From Enterobacter kobei (GTDB lineage Bacteria > Pseudomonadota > Gammaproteobacteria > Enterobacterales > Enterobacteriaceae), in assembly GCF_001729765.1 (NCBI RefSeq), contig NZ_CP017181.1, positions 3,100,001 through 3,164,000 of the forward strand: a stretch of DNA of 64,000 nucleotides. The letters run 5' to 3'. The stretch's first letter is position 1, and each line of letters begins with the position of its first letter. The notes under the pieces are model-generated. The model was not told the origin of the DNA and did no database searches. It worked only from the letters and a program-made list of their open reading frames with translations. The translations under genes and the position numbers were made by a program. Below, piece after piece: positions 33,672 through 44,086 of this stretch.

Positions 33672-34142
33672 TTACGCTTTAGGGTGATGCACCCGGTGGG
33701 TCAGCCCGCGCAGAAAATTACGCAGAAACTGATCGCCGCACTCGCGGTAGTTTTTGTGGTCCGGCGCGCGCATCATGGCAGTCACTTCCGGCACGGATAC
33801 GCGGTATTTTTGCTCCGTCATGATCGCCACAATATCGTCCGTTTTCAGCGAGAACGCGATGCGCAGCTTTTTCAGTACCGTGTTGTTGTTCACGCGACGC
33901 TCCAGCGCCAGCTCCGGGGCGGACTCATCTTTGCCACGCTTGTCATAAATCAGACCGTTCAGGAAACCCGACAAAATGATGTCGGGGCAGCGCACGAAGC
34001 CCTCTTCATCCTCTTTGGTCATCCAGGTGTCAAAGCCTGCAGACGTGGATTCCATGTCGGACAGTGCAAGAATGCGCACCATGTCGTTGTTGTTTGCTTT
34101 CAGGGTGTAGCGCAGGCTACGGAGAATATCGTTACTGAGCAT
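33672..34142 (-). CDS. yehS: DUF1456 family protein YehS
   Basis: A 156-residue protein with two DUF1456 repeats (about 5-70 and 85-150), the length of E. coli YehS. ATG 34142 follows CGAAGGTTCT; an in-frame upstream codon at 34199 lies within the btsR gene end and is less likely. Cytoplasmic; function not established. It follows btsR on the same strand with a 46-bp gap. Confidence 0.85.
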   Translation of the reverse strand: MLSNDILRSLRYTLKANNNDMVRILALSDMESTSAGFDTWMTKEDEEGFVRCPDIILSGFLNGLIYDKRGKDESAPELALERRVNNNTVLKKLRIAFSLKTDDIVAIMTEQKYRVSVPEVTAMMRAPDHKNYRECGDQFLRNFLRGLTHRVHHPKA

Positions 34143-34188
34143 AGAACCTTCGAATGTCGATGATGCAATGGCGCGCAGTGTACCAGCT

Positions 34189-34908
34189 TTACAGGCCAAT
34201 CGCCTCTTTCAAACTTTTCAGATAGCGGCGGCTGACGGGAACAGTCTGCCCGGCGCGCAGGACCAGCTCGGCCTGGCCGTTGTCTTCCAGGCGGATCTCT
34301 TTCAGATGCGCCATGTTCACCAGATACTGGCGATGACAGCGGATCAGCGGCGTGCGGCTCTCCAGCGTGCGCAGAGTCAGTTCGGTAAATCCTTCATTTC
34401 CCTCTGCACTGGTGACAAACACGCCGCTCAGTCGGCTACTCACGAAGGCCACATCATCCATCTGCAAAAGATAGATTCGGCTGTGCCCGGTGCACGGGAT
34501 AAATTTCAGCGGCTGCTGGTTCTCTGGCAGCAGCGTGACATCCTGGACGGTTCGCTCCTGGCGTAACCGGTTCAGGGTCTTTTCCAGCCGCTTCTCTTCA
34601 ATCGGCTTGAGTAAATAATCAAACGCGTGCTCCTCAAAAGCCTTAACGGCATACTCGTCGAAGGCCGTCAGAAACACGATGTAGGGACGATGCGCCGGGT
34701 CGAGCATACCCACCATCTCCAGCCCGCTGATACGCGGCATTTGAATGTCGAGGAACAGCACGTCAGGGCGCAACTTATGCACGGCACCAATGGCCTCAAT
34801 GGCGTTCGCACACTCTCCCACAACCTCAATATCTGGCTGCTCCTGCAGCAGAACGCGCAGGTTTTCCCGTGCCAGCGGCTCATCATCCACAATCAGCACT
34901 CTTAACAT
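34189..34908 (-). CDS. btsR: LytTR response regulator BtsR (YehT)
   Basis: A 239-residue regulator: receiver domain with phospho-Asp in [10 protein letters not shown] (Asp54) and a C-terminal LytTR DNA-binding domain (about 135-238). With BtsS it forms the high-affinity pyruvate-sensing system which in E. coli activates the pyruvate transporter gene btsT. It overlaps the btsS end by 7 bp. btsT is not in this window. Confidence 0.95.
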   Translation of the reverse strand: MLRVLIVDDEPLARENLRVLLQEQPDIEVVGECANAIEAIGAVHKLRPDVLFLDIQMPRISGLEMVGMLDPAHRPYIVFLTAFDEYAVKAFEEHAFDYLLKPIEEKRLEKTLNRLRQERTVQDVTLLPENQQPLKFIPCTGHSRIYLLQMDDVAFVSSRLSGVFVTSAEGNEGFTELTLRTLESRTPLIRCHRQYLVNMAHLKEIRLEDNGQAELVLRAGQTVPVSRRYLKSLKEAIGL

Positions 34909-36587
34909 GCGTTTTCCTCCAGCGGCAGTCGAACGGTAATACGGGTAAATCGGTCCGGCTCACAGGCCACGGTAATACCGCAGTCGTCGCCAAAGTGGGC
35001 ACGCAGACGTTTATCCACCAGGCTCATCCCTAGCCCGCCCGACGTGGAAGGCTGATAAAGCCCGGCATTATCTTCAATATCCAGCACCAGATGATGGTTA
35101 AAACGGCTGGCAGCAATCGTGATCTCTCCGATCCCGAGCAGCTGCGAAGTTCCATGTTTGATGGCATTTTCCACGATAGGCTGCAGGGTAAAGGCCGGAA
35201 GATGCTGATACGCCAGGTCATCCGGGACGGAAAGCGACACCTGCAGGCGAGACTGGAAACGCGCCTGCTCAATCTGCAGATAGGCGTTCACGTGCTCAAT
35301 CTCATCGGACAGGGTCACTATCTCTGACGGACGTTTCAGGTTCTTGCGGAAAAAGGTCGACAGAAACTGCACCAGCTGCGCGGCCTGATCGCTGTCGCGG
35401 CGGATCACCGCTTTAAGCGTATTCAGGGCATTAAACAGGAAATGCGGATTAACCTGCGCATGCAGGAGCTTAATCTCAGACTGCGTTAACAGGGCTTTCT
35501 GCCGTTCATACTGCCCGGCGAGGATTTGCGCTGACAGCAGCTGAGCGATCCCCTCCCCCAGCGTGCGGTTGATGGAGCTGAACAGGCGGTTTTTCGCCTC
35601 ATACAGCTTGATGGTGCCCATCACCCGCTGATTTTCACCGCGCAGCGGAATGACCAGCGTGGAGCCCAGCTTACACTGCGGATGCAGCGAGCAGCGATAA
35701 GGCACTTCGTTACCATCGGCATACACTACTTCGCCGGTTTCAATGGCCCGCAGCGTATAGGTTGAGGAGATAGGTTTGCCTGGCAGATGGTGATCGTCTC
35801 CGGTGCCGGTAAACGCCAGCAGCTTTTCGCGATCGGTGATGGCGACCGCGCCGATATCGAGCTCTTTGTAGAGCACCTGCGCCACCTTCATGCTGTTCTC
35901 CTCGTTGAACCCCTGGCGCAGGATCCCTTCGGTCGAGGCGGCAACCTTCAACGCCGTGGCAGAAAAGGCCGAGGTGTACTTCTCAAACATGGCGCGTTTA
36001 TCAAGCAGAATGCGCATAAACAGCGCCGCGCCGACGGTGTTAGTCACCATCATCGGGGCCGCAATACTGCTGACCAGGTGCAGCGCATCGTCAAAGGGAC
36101 GGGCAATCAGCAGGATGATCGCCATCTGCGCCATTTCGGCAACAAAGGTGATCGCCCCGGCAGTGAGCGGGCTAAAGACTTTATCCGGGCGACCACGCTT
36201 GATCATGTAGCTGTGTACCAGGCCGCCAAGCAGCCCTTCCACGATCGTAGAGATCATACAGCTGAGCGCCGTCATCCCGCCCATGGAATAACGATGCAGC
36301 CCGCCGGTTAACCCCACAAGGCCACCGACGACGGGGCCGCCAAGCAGCCCGCCCATCACCGCGCCGATCGCGCGCGTATTGGCGATAGAGTCTTCGATAT
36401 GAAGACCAAAATAAGTCCCCATTATGCAAAAAATAGAGAAGGTGACGTAGCAGAGCAGCTTATGCGGCAGACGTACGGTGACCTGCATCAGCGGGATAAA
36501 AAGACGCGTTTTGCTCATCAGCCAGGCGATGACCAGAAACACGCACATCTGCTGAAGCAACAGCAGCACCAGATTAAACTCGTACAT
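34902..36587 (-). CDS. btsS: Pyruvate-sensing histidine kinase BtsS (YehU)
   Basis: A 561-residue LytS-type kinase: N-terminal 5TM-Lyt membrane domain (about 1-170, [20 protein letters not shown]), GAF domain (about 220-345), His-kinase motif [17 protein letters not shown] (about 369-385) and a HATPase domain. ATG 36587 ([13 protein letters not shown]) gives the E. coli length; the frame continues upstream to 36686 without a better start. Coupled to btsR. Confidence 0.95.
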   Translation of the reverse strand: MYEFNLVLLLLQQMCVFLVIAWLMSKTRLFIPLMQVTVRLPHKLLCYVTFSIFCIMGTYFGLHIEDSIANTRAIGAVMGGLLGGPVVGGLVGLTGGLHRYSMGGMTALSCMISTIVEGLLGGLVHSYMIKRGRPDKVFSPLTAGAITFVAEMAQMAIILLIARPFDDALHLVSSIAAPMMVTNTVGAALFMRILLDKRAMFEKYTSAFSATALKVAASTEGILRQGFNEENSMKVAQVLYKELDIGAVAITDREKLLAFTGTGDDHHLPGKPISSTYTLRAIETGEVVYADGNEVPYRCSLHPQCKLGSTLVIPLRGENQRVMGTIKLYEAKNRLFSSINRTLGEGIAQLLSAQILAGQYERQKALLTQSEIKLLHAQVNPHFLFNALNTLKAVIRRDSDQAAQLVQFLSTFFRKNLKRPSEIVTLSDEIEHVNAYLQIEQARFQSRLQVSLSVPDDLAYQHLPAFTLQPIVENAIKHGTSQLLGIGEITIAASRFNHHLVLDIEDNAGLYQPSTSGGLGMSLVDKRLRAHFGDDCGITVACEPDRFTRITVRLPLEENAC

Positions 36588-36804
36588 ACTCAAAACCGCA
36601 CACGCTAAAAACGCGTAACATACACTGTTGCAGGTTTGCTTTCTTTGAAGCATCCCAAAAAAGCGCAAAATCGTGTCCGTTATCACACCTTTTTCCGATC
36701 ATCGCGCATCCTTCGCATTATTTGTTCAAAAATCAATCAATCCTTCCTGGTTCGGCAAAGTGGGTCTACAGTTAAGCTGGGAACGCGTAAGCCAGGGGGC
36801 AAAT

Positions 36805-37545
36805 ATGGCGCTTTACACGATAGGTGAAGTGGCACTCCTTTGTGATATCAATCCCGTTACCCTACGGGCGTGGCAGCGACGGTATGGATTGCTTAAACCG
36901 CAGAGAACGGACGGCGGACATCGCCTGTTCAACGATGCCGATATCGACCGGATCCGCGAAATTAAAAGCTGGATAGACAACGGCGTGCAGGTCGGTAAAG
37001 TGAAGTCCTTGCTGAGCCACGACGACCCGGACACGCAGCACCTCTGGCGCGAACAGCAGGAAACCCTGCTGCGGCTCCTGCAGGCGGGTAATGTGCAGCG
37101 CCTGCGCGCATGGATCAAAGAGCAGGGTCGCGATTATCCGGCACAGACGCTCATCGCCCATCTTTTCATTCCGCTCCGTCGACGCCTGCAATGTCAGCAG
37201 TCCACCCTGCAGGCGCTGCTCAGCATGCTCGACGGCGTGCTGATTAACTACATTGCCGTCTGCCTCGCCTCGGCGAAGAACAAGGCCGGAAAAGATGCGC
37301 TGGTGGTCGGCTGGAACGTGCACGACACCACCCGCCTGTGGCTGGAAGCGTGGATTGCCACCCAACAGGGCTGGCGCGTGGATGTCCTTGCGCACTCGCT
37401 GGCGCAGCTTAAGCCTGAGTTTTTCGACGGCCAGACTCTGCTGGTCTGGTGTGGCGAAGTGCCGTCCGCCACGCAGCAACAGCTGCTGACGGAATGGCGT
37501 GAGAATGGGTATCCGGTTTATTCCCTTGGCCCGGATGAGCCATAA
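36805..37545 (+). CDS. mlrA: MerR-like regulator MlrA (YehV)
   Basis: A 246-residue regulator with a MerR helix-turn-helix (YTIGEVALLCDINPVTLRAW, residues 4-23) and a C-terminal cobalamin-binding-like domain without the metal motif. MlrA activates csgD and so curli and biofilm, within a c-di-GMP-controlled circuit. ATG 36805 follows GCCAGGGGGCAAAT; the frame extends upstream to 36673. Divergent from btsS. Confidence 0.93.
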   Translation: MALYTIGEVALLCDINPVTLRAWQRRYGLLKPQRTDGGHRLFNDADIDRIREIKSWIDNGVQVGKVKSLLSHDDPDTQHLWREQQETLLRLLQAGNVQRLRAWIKEQGRDYPAQTLIAHLFIPLRRRLQCQQSTLQALLSMLDGVLINYIAVCLASAKNKAGKDALVVGWNVHDTTRLWLEAWIATQQGWRVDVLAHSLAQLKPEFFDGQTLLVWCGEVPSATQQQLLTEWRENGYPVYSLGPDEP

Positions 37546-37614
37546 CGGCATTTAATGGTTCATTAACAGCCGCGCTTCACCGTATAATTGTTCCGTTAAC
37601 AACAGGAGCACATG

Positions 37615-37728
37615 ATGAAGGCAACCAAACTGGCCGTGATTACCCTTTTTGTCCTGATGGCCGTAAGCGGTATCGGCGGCGTAATGCTGGCAGGGTACTC
37701 GTTTATTGTTCGTGGCGGTGTCGGCTGA
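37615..37728 (+). CDS. yohO: Small membrane protein YohO
   Basis: A 37-residue single-span protein, [20 protein letters not shown]..., similar in pattern and position to E. coli YohO (35 residues, [10 protein letters not shown] core). AGGAG lies 6 bp before ATG 37615; the adjacent ATG 37612 is too close to it. The last 26 bp overlap the 3' end of the convergent yehW. Function unknown. Confidence 0.85.
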   Translation: MKATKLAVITLFVLMAVSGIGGVMLAGYSFIVRGGVG

Positions 37729-38440
37729 GGTACATCGCCAGCCGCTCAAAAAGGCGATCGACGACGATAGCCGCCAGCGCGACCAGCACCGCCCCCTGCA
37801 CAATATAAGCCGTGTTAAACCCGCTTAAGCCGATAATAATCGGCGTTCCCAGCGTATTGGCCCCCACCGTAGACGCAATGGTCGCCGTCCCGATGTTAAT
37901 AATCACCGACGTGCGGATCCCGGCAATGATAACCGGTGCTGCAAGCGGCAGTTCCACCTTGCGCAGCCGCTGCCAGCGACTCATCCCCATCCCTTCTGCC
38001 ACGCTTAACACCGATGCCGGGACGGCCGCAATACCCGCCAGCGTGCCCTGCAGAATGGGCAACACCCCGTATAAAATCAGCGCGATAAGCGCAGGCTGCT
38101 GACCAAATCCCATGACCGGCACCGCAATGGCCAGCACCGCCACCGGCGGAAAGGTCTGTCCAATAGCCGCGATGGTTTCCACCAGGGGACGAAACTCCCG
38201 CCCGGCAGGCCGGGTCACCGCGATACCCGCGCCGGTGCCCAGCACAATCGCGACAGAACTGGAGAGCGCCACCAGCCAGAGATGCGCCACGGCAAGATTA
38301 ATAAAGCTCTCCTGCTGGTACACCGGGCGCGGCAGCCCAGGGAAAAGTGCGCCGAACAGTACCGCGCTGTGAGGCATCAAAAACAGTAAGGCGACAAACA
38401 GCGCTACCAGCCAGAGGAGGGGATCACGCAGAGCCTTCAC
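37703..38440 (-). CDS. yehW: ABC transporter permease YehW
   Basis: A 245-residue BPD-type permease with five to six spans and the EAA loop ([22 protein letters not shown], about 147-168). Part of the YehZYXW (OsmF) low-affinity glycine-betaine/osmoprotectant system of the inner membrane. It overlaps yehX by 17 bp and the convergent yohO by 26 bp. Confidence 0.94.
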   Translation of the reverse strand: MKALRDPLLWLVALFVALLFLMPHSAVLFGALFPGLPRPVYQQESFINLAVAHLWLVALSSSVAIVLGTGAGIAVTRPAGREFRPLVETIAAIGQTFPPVAVLAIAVPVMGFGQQPALIALILYGVLPILQGTLAGIAAVPASVLSVAEGMGMSRWQRLRKVELPLAAPVIIAGIRTSVIINIGTATIASTVGANTLGTPIIIGLSGFNTAYIVQGAVLVALAAIVVDRLFERLAMYLSRHRHEQ

Positions 38441-39374
38441 GCGTCACCTCCCCGGCCAGCAAATCGCGAAAATGTAAGCTTCCGCACGGTGCCCCCCGGG
38501 CATCCGAAACGGGTAGCACTTCACACTGGCGCGCCACAAACGCGGAGAGAGCATCCCGCAGGGTCATTTGCGCCTGTAGCGGTTCACCGGCGAGCGACGT
38601 ATCCTGTCGACGCATATAATCACCGACCGTGCGCAGGGAGAGCAACCTGACGCCCAGCTCGCTACGGCCAAAAAACTCACGCACAAAGTCGTTCTTCGGG
38701 CTGGTCAGCAGCGCGAGCGGCGCGCCCTGCTGCACCACTTCGCCGTGATCCATCAGGACCAGATGGTCAGCCAGACGCAGAGCTTCATCAATATCGTGCG
38801 TCACGAGGACAATGGTCCTTCCGAGAATGCGGTGAATACGGGTCATTTCCGTCTGCAGCGCCCCGCGCGTCACCGGATCCAGCGCACCAAAGGGTTCGTC
38901 CATCAGCAACACCTGCGGATTGGCCGCCAGCGCGCGCGCCACGCCCACGCGCTGCTGCTGCCCACCGGAAAGCTGGTGCGGATAGCGGTCGCGCAGGACA
39001 GGCTCTAACCCCAGCAGAGACATCAGTTCCTCCACCCGGTCAGCCGTTTTAGCCCGCGACCATTTCTCCAGCTGCAGCACGGTGGCAATGTTTTGCGCCA
39101 CCGTCCAGTGGGGAAACAGTCCGATGGACTGAATGGCATAGCCCATCCGACGGCGCAACTCCAGCACCGGCAGACTGCGGATCTCTTCCCCGGCAAAGCG
39201 GATCAGCCCACTGTCATGCTCGACCAGACGGTTGATCATCTTCAGCGTGGTGGATTTTCCCGACCCTGACGTACCAATCAGCACGGAAAACGCGCCTTCG
39301 GCAAAGTTCAGGTTGAGATGGCTCGCCGCCGGGCGACCCGCAAAGGTTTTACTGACATCATGAAATTCAATCAT
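38424..39374 (-). CDS. yehX: ABC transporter ATP-binding protein YehX
   Basis: A 316-residue ATPase with Walker [11 protein letters not shown], signature [15 protein letters not shown], Walker [13 protein letters not shown] and a C-terminal CBS-like regulatory part (about 250-316). ATG 39374 ([11 protein letters not shown]) is chosen; the frame upstream overlaps yehY. It energises YehW/YehY for OsmF-bound substrate. Confidence 0.94.
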   Translation of the reverse strand: MIEFHDVSKTFAGRPAASHLNLNFAEGAFSVLIGTSGSGKSTTLKMINRLVEHDSGLIRFAGEEIRSLPVLELRRRMGYAIQSIGLFPHWTVAQNIATVLQLEKWSRAKTADRVEELMSLLGLEPVLRDRYPHQLSGGQQQRVGVARALAANPQVLLMDEPFGALDPVTRGALQTEMTRIHRILGRTIVLVTHDIDEALRLADHLVLMDHGEVVQQGAPLALLTSPKNDFVREFFGRSELGVRLLSLRTVGDYMRRQDTSLAGEPLQAQMTLRDALSAFVARQCEVLPVSDARGAPCGSLHFRDLLAGEVTREGSA

Positions 39375-40524
39375 TGGCGCTTCTCCTGAGCAGCGCGAGC
39401 CATAAGGCAAACAGCGCGTCGACAACCACCGCCAGCGCAATCGTGGGCACCACGCCCAGCAACACCAAATCGAGAGCACTGCTCAGCAGCCCCTGGAACA
39501 CCAGCGCACCAAAGCCACCCGCGCCAATCAGCGCGGCGATCACCGCCATGCCCACGGTCTGAACGGCGACTACCCGCAGGCTGCGCAGCAGCAGGGGTAG
39601 CGCCAGCGGGAGCTGTATCTTCCAGAAACACTGCCGCGCGCTCATCCCCATGGCATGGGCGCTTTCCAGCACATCCGGCGCGACCTGGCTTAACCCCGCG
39701 ACCACGCCGCGCACCAGCGGCAACAGTGCATAGAGCACCAGCGCGATAAGCGCCGGGGTTAATCCCGTTCCGGCGATGCCTGCCGCGCCCAGCACCGGAA
39801 ACGACTTCACCAGCCCGGCCAGCGGGGCAATCAGCAGGCCAAACAGCGCAACGGAAGGAATCGTCTGGATGACGTTGAGCACGGCAAAAATGCCGCCCTG
39901 GCGGGAAGGATGGCGGTAACACCACATGCCCAGCGAAATCCCGAGCAGAAGCGCCGGAAGGAGCGTGCCGAAGAGGATCGTCAGGTGTTGCGCCAGGGCA
40001 TCATCAAATACCTCCTGGCGGTTGGCGTACTCTTTTAACAGCGAGAGATTGTTCAGCTCCCCGCTGAACAGCAGGAACAATGGTATACACCATATCTGCG
40101 CATTCAGTACCCAGCGCCAGACGGCACTGGAGATGAGTCGACGAATCGCATCGCTGCAGGCCAGCAAACAGAGCGCCAGCCAGAGCCAGAGGCCGCTGCC
40201 TATAGAGGTCCTCGCCAGTGGACTTTCCGCCGACGCCATATGCGTCGCCGCCAGTCCGGCACTCCAGAACAGGATAATAAACAGCCCTTCGGAGAGGAGC
40301 AGCGTCAGCCACTGCGCCGGGCGTCCCTGCCAGAGCGACAGGATCACCCACGCGCCCAGCGACGCCGCCAGCCACCCCGGCGTAAACGGCCAGACCTGCC
40401 AGAGCGCTTTTCCCTCCCCCGACATCAGGCGGTTAGGGGCGACATTCACAAACGGTAACGCAACCGCCGCGATGGCCGTGCAGGCCAACAGCAGCAGTAC
40501 GCGGTTATGACATTTTATTGGCAC
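39367..40524 (-). CDS. yehY: ABC transporter permease YehY
   Basis: A 385-residue permease with an extended N-terminal membrane region (about 1-165) and the BPD permease domain with EAA loop ([23 protein letters not shown]). Same length as the E. coli protein. It overlaps yehX by 8 bp and follows osmF by 12 bp in a four-gene operon. Confidence 0.94.
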   Translation of the reverse strand: MPIKCHNRVLLLLACTAIAAVALPFVNVAPNRLMSGEGKALWQVWPFTPGWLAASLGAWVILSLWQGRPAQWLTLLLSEGLFIILFWSAGLAATHMASAESPLARTSIGSGLWLWLALCLLACSDAIRRLISSAVWRWVLNAQIWCIPLFLLFSGELNNLSLLKEYANRQEVFDDALAQHLTILFGTLLPALLLGISLGMWCYRHPSRQGGIFAVLNVIQTIPSVALFGLLIAPLAGLVKSFPVLGAAGIAGTGLTPALIALVLYALLPLVRGVVAGLSQVAPDVLESAHAMGMSARQCFWKIQLPLALPLLLRSLRVVAVQTVGMAVIAALIGAGGFGALVFQGLLSSALDLVLLGVVPTIALAVVVDALFALWLALLRRSAND

Positions 40525-40536
40525 AGCCCTTTCCCG

Positions 40537-41454
40537 TTACTTCACAAGCCCTTGTTGTTTCAGGAAGTCGGCGGCCACTTTTTTGGCATCCAGTCCCTCG
40601 ACGGCAATGCTGGCATTCAGCTGCTGCAGCGTTTTTTCATCCAGCTTTTCGAAGACCGGCTTGAGCCAGTCGGCAATCTCCGGATGGGCTTTCAGCACCG
40701 CCTCACGCACGACCGGGGTCGGGGCGTAAATCGGCTGAACGCCTTTAGGATCGGTCAGGGTCTGCAGGCCGAGCGCCGCCACCGGGCCATCGGTACCGTA
40801 GGCCATGGCCGCATTAACACCCGAGGTTTGCTGCGCCGCGGCTTTGATGGTCACCGCAGTATCCCCGCCCGCCAGAGAGAGCAACTGCGCCTGGTCGAGT
40901 TTGAAACCGTAAGCTTTTTCGAACGCGGGCAACGCGTCAGGACGCTCGATAAACTCTGCGGACGCCGCAAGCTTAAAATCACCCTTCTCTTTCAGGTAGC
41001 GGCTAAGATCCGTCAGTGAGGTAAGCTTACCTTTCTCCGCCACATCTTTGCGCACAGCGATGGTCCAGGTATTGTTGGCAGGAGCCGGGGTCAGCCAGAC
41101 CAGTTTGTTCTGTTCCGCGTCGAGTTTTTTGACTTTCTCATACCCGGCTTTGGCGTTTTTCCATGCCGGATCGTTTTCATCTTTAAAGAAGAATGCCCCG
41201 TTGCCGGTGTATTCCGGGTAGATATCCAGTTCGCCGGAGGTAATCGCCCCGCGCACCACGGGCGTGGTGCCGAGCTGGACTTTATTGACGGTTTTCAGAC
41301 CGTGGCTTTCCAGCACCTGCAAAATAATATTCCCGAGCAGCGCGCCTTCGGTATCGATCTTGGAACCCACTTTTACCGGCTCCGCCGCCTGTAACGGCAC
41401 ACTCAGCGCCGCCAGTAATGCCGCCGATCCCAACATCCCCTTAATAATCGTCAT
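40537..41454 (-). CDS. osmF: Osmoprotectant-binding protein OsmF (YehZ)
   Basis: A 305-residue periplasmic binding protein with a signal peptide (cut after LQAA, about residue 24) and an OpuAC-type fold that binds glycine betaine-like compounds. First gene of osmF-yehYXW. In E. coli the operon is RpoS- and osmolarity-controlled; no promoter is proved here, but 41455-41600 must hold it. Confidence 0.94.
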   Translation of the reverse strand: MTIIKGMLGSAALLAALSVPLQAAEPVKVGSKIDTEGALLGNIILQVLESHGLKTVNKVQLGTTPVVRGAITSGELDIYPEYTGNGAFFFKDENDPAWKNAKAGYEKVKKLDAEQNKLVWLTPAPANNTWTIAVRKDVAEKGKLTSLTDLSRYLKEKGDFKLAASAEFIERPDALPAFEKAYGFKLDQAQLLSLAGGDTAVTIKAAAQQTSGVNAAMAYGTDGPVAALGLQTLTDPKGVQPIYAPTPVVREAVLKAHPEIADWLKPVFEKLDEKTLQQLNASIAVEGLDAKKVAADFLKQQGLVK

Positions 41455-41601
41455 TCCGCTATCCTCATTTTTTTGCTGCCTTTTTCAGAGGCTTGAGAGA
41501 AAAGCGTAGCTTAAAACGGCAGAATTAACCGTCAAAATGCCTTTTTAGCATAAGGTAAGATGCATCCCCCGCAGGACGGGGGGATGCAAAGGCAGGAAAG
41601 G

Positions 41602-43899
41602 TTACAGCAGTTCGAACTCGCCTTTATTCACGCGAGCGGAGTCCACCCCGATAAACACGTTAAATTTGCCGGGTTCCGCATCGTATTTCATCTGCTGGTT
41701 CCAGAACTTCAGCGCATCCACGTCAATCGGGAAGCTGATGGTTTTGGTTTCACCCGGCTTCAGGTCAACCTTTTCGAAACCACGCAGCTGCTTCACGGGA
41801 CGACTCATCGACGCAGTGACATCCTGCACGTACATCTGAATCACCGTTGCCCCTTCGCGCTTGCCGGTGTTGGTCACCTCGACGCTGGCGGTCACTTTGC
41901 CATCACGCTTCAGGGTCGGGGCCGACATTTTCACCTCGGAGACCTTGAAGGTGGTGTAGCTCAGACCATAACCAAACGGATACAGCGGGCCGTTGGCTTC
42001 ATCGAAGTAACGTGACGTGTACTTGTTCGGCTTGTCGGCGTTGTACGGGCGACCGGTGTTCAGGTGGCTGTAATAAACCGGGATCTGCCCGACGGAGCGC
42101 GGGAAGGACATCGGCAGCTTGCCGGACGGGTTGTAATCGCCAAACAGCACGTCGGCAATAGCGTTACCGCCTTCGGTACCGGCGAACCAGGTTTCCAGTA
42201 TGGCATCTGCCTGCTGGTCTTCTTTCACCAGCGCCAGCGGACGACCGTTCATCAGCACCAGCACCAGCGGCTTGCCGGTGGCTTTCAGGGCGGCAATCAG
42301 ATCGCGCTGACTCTGCGGAATAGTGATATCGGTACGGCTGGAAGCTTCATGCGCCATCCCCTGCGCTTCGCCCACGACCGCGACAACGACGTCCGACTGC
42401 TTAGCCGCGTTTACCGCTTCGTCGATCATCTCTTTCGGCGTGCGCGGATCGACCTTCACCGCTTCCTCGTACTGGTTGAGGAAGGTGACGATGTCTTTAT
42501 CATTGGTGACGTTTGCCCCTTTGGCGTACACCACTTTGGCGTTTTCACCGACGGCGCTCTTGATACCGGTCAGCACGGTCACGGACTGATCGGCGACGCC
42601 TGCCGCAGACCAGCTGCCCATCACGTCGCGTTTGCTGTCAGCCAGTGGGCCCACCACGGCAATGGTGCCGGATTTTTTCAGCGGCAGCGTGTCGAGGCGG
42701 TTCTTCAGCAGCACCAGGCTTTCGCGCGCCACTTCACGCGCTTCTTTGCGGTGCAGGCGGCTTTCAGCATTGGTGTCCGCCGGGTCGGAATCTTTTGGTC
42801 CCAGGTGGCTGTAAGGATCGTTAAACAACCCCATGTCATATTTCACGTTCAGCACGTGGCGCGTGGCATCGTCCAGCTCCGCCATCGTCACCTTGCCGCT
42901 CTTCACCAGCCCCGGCAGGTATTTGCTGTAGTATTCATCGCTCATGCTCATGTTGATGCCAGACTTCAGCGCCACGCGCACGGCGTCTTCCGGGTCGGAT
43001 GCAGTGCCGTGTTTGATCAGCTCTTTAATCGCGCCGTGGTCAGACACGGTGATGCCCTTAAAGCCCCACTGGTCACGCAGCACGTCTTTCAGCAGCCACG
43101 AATCGGAGGTCGCCGGCGTGCCGTTCAGCGAGTTAAGCGCCACCATCACCGCGCCGCTGCCTGCATCCAGCCCTGCCTTGTACGGCGGCATATAGTCGTT
43201 GAACAGGCGCTGCGGGCTCATGTCGACAGTGTTGTACTCTTTACCGCCCTCCACTGCGCCATAGGCCGCGAAGTGTTTGACGCTGGTCATCACCGAATAG
43301 CGGTCTGCCGGGCTTTTGCCCTGCATCGCTTCCACCATGGTTTTGCCCATCGTGGCGGTTAAATACGTATCTTCACCGAAGCCTTCCGATGCGCGGCCCC
43401 AGCGCGGATCGCGCGAGACATCGACCATCGGAGCCCAGGTCATGTTCAGGCCGTCATCCGCCGCTTCATAAGCCGACACGCGACCGACGGTTTTCACCGC
43501 ATCGAGGTTAAAGGAGGAGGCCAGGCCGAGACTGATAGGGAAGACGGTGCGCTGGCCGTGTACCACGTCATAGGCGAAGAAGAGAGGGATCTTCAGGCGG
43601 CTAAGCGCCATCACCTGATCCTGCATTTTGCGGATATCCTGGCGGGTGACGGTGTTAAAGATGGCGCCCACCTGGCTTTCTTTGATCATCTCCCGGATGG
43701 CCTCTTTCGGGTTATCCGGACCGACGCTTATCAGACGCAGCTGGCCGATCTTCTCATCAACCGTCATCTTTTTAAGCAGTTCCGTGACAAATGCGTCCCG
43801 GGCTTCAGGCGTAAGCGGGTGATTGCCAAACAACTCATCTGCCAGCGCAGGCTGCAGCGCCAGGCTGACGGCGACACCTAAAGAACATATCCATCTCAT
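41602..43899 (-). CDS. bglX: Periplasmic beta-glucosidase BglX
   Basis: A 765-residue glycoside hydrolase family 3 enzyme with a signal peptide (1-20, ALADELF). It has the GH3 N-terminal barrel (KHFAAYG; nucleophile Asp in GITVSDHGAI), the C-terminal GH3 domain and a fibronectin III-like tail (about 660-765). It releases glucose from beta-glucosides in the periplasm. A GC-rich hairpin (41559-41588) lies behind the stop. Divergent from dld. Confidence 0.96.
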   Translation of the reverse strand: MRWICSLGVAVSLALQPALADELFGNHPLTPEARDAFVTELLKKMTVDEKIGQLRLISVGPDNPKEAIREMIKESQVGAIFNTVTRQDIRKMQDQVMALSRLKIPLFFAYDVVHGQRTVFPISLGLASSFNLDAVKTVGRVSAYEAADDGLNMTWAPMVDVSRDPRWGRASEGFGEDTYLTATMGKTMVEAMQGKSPADRYSVMTSVKHFAAYGAVEGGKEYNTVDMSPQRLFNDYMPPYKAGLDAGSGAVMVALNSLNGTPATSDSWLLKDVLRDQWGFKGITVSDHGAIKELIKHGTASDPEDAVRVALKSGINMSMSDEYYSKYLPGLVKSGKVTMAELDDATRHVLNVKYDMGLFNDPYSHLGPKDSDPADTNAESRLHRKEAREVARESLVLLKNRLDTLPLKKSGTIAVVGPLADSKRDVMGSWSAAGVADQSVTVLTGIKSAVGENAKVVYAKGANVTNDKDIVTFLNQYEEAVKVDPRTPKEMIDEAVNAAKQSDVVVAVVGEAQGMAHEASSRTDITIPQSQRDLIAALKATGKPLVLVLMNGRPLALVKEDQQADAILETWFAGTEGGNAIADVLFGDYNPSGKLPMSFPRSVGQIPVYYSHLNTGRPYNADKPNKYTSRYFDEANGPLYPFGYGLSYTTFKVSEVKMSAPTLKRDGKVTASVEVTNTGKREGATVIQMYVQDVTASMSRPVKQLRGFEKVDLKPGETKTISFPIDVDALKFWNQQMKYDAEPGKFNVFIGVDSARVNKGEFELL

Positions 43900-44086
43900 G
43901 TCGTTACTCTCTCATCATTAACCGCCGGAAGAAGGCCACCGGTCCGGGCGAAAAGCGCAGTGTGCCATAAACCCTCTTTTGCTTGCAGGGTTATTCTCTG
44001 ATTTTTCTCATGAATAGTAGACCGCGAAACTGTTAATCGCGCTATGCTTTACAGCGAGAAATTTGCCCCACCACAAGGAGTGGAAG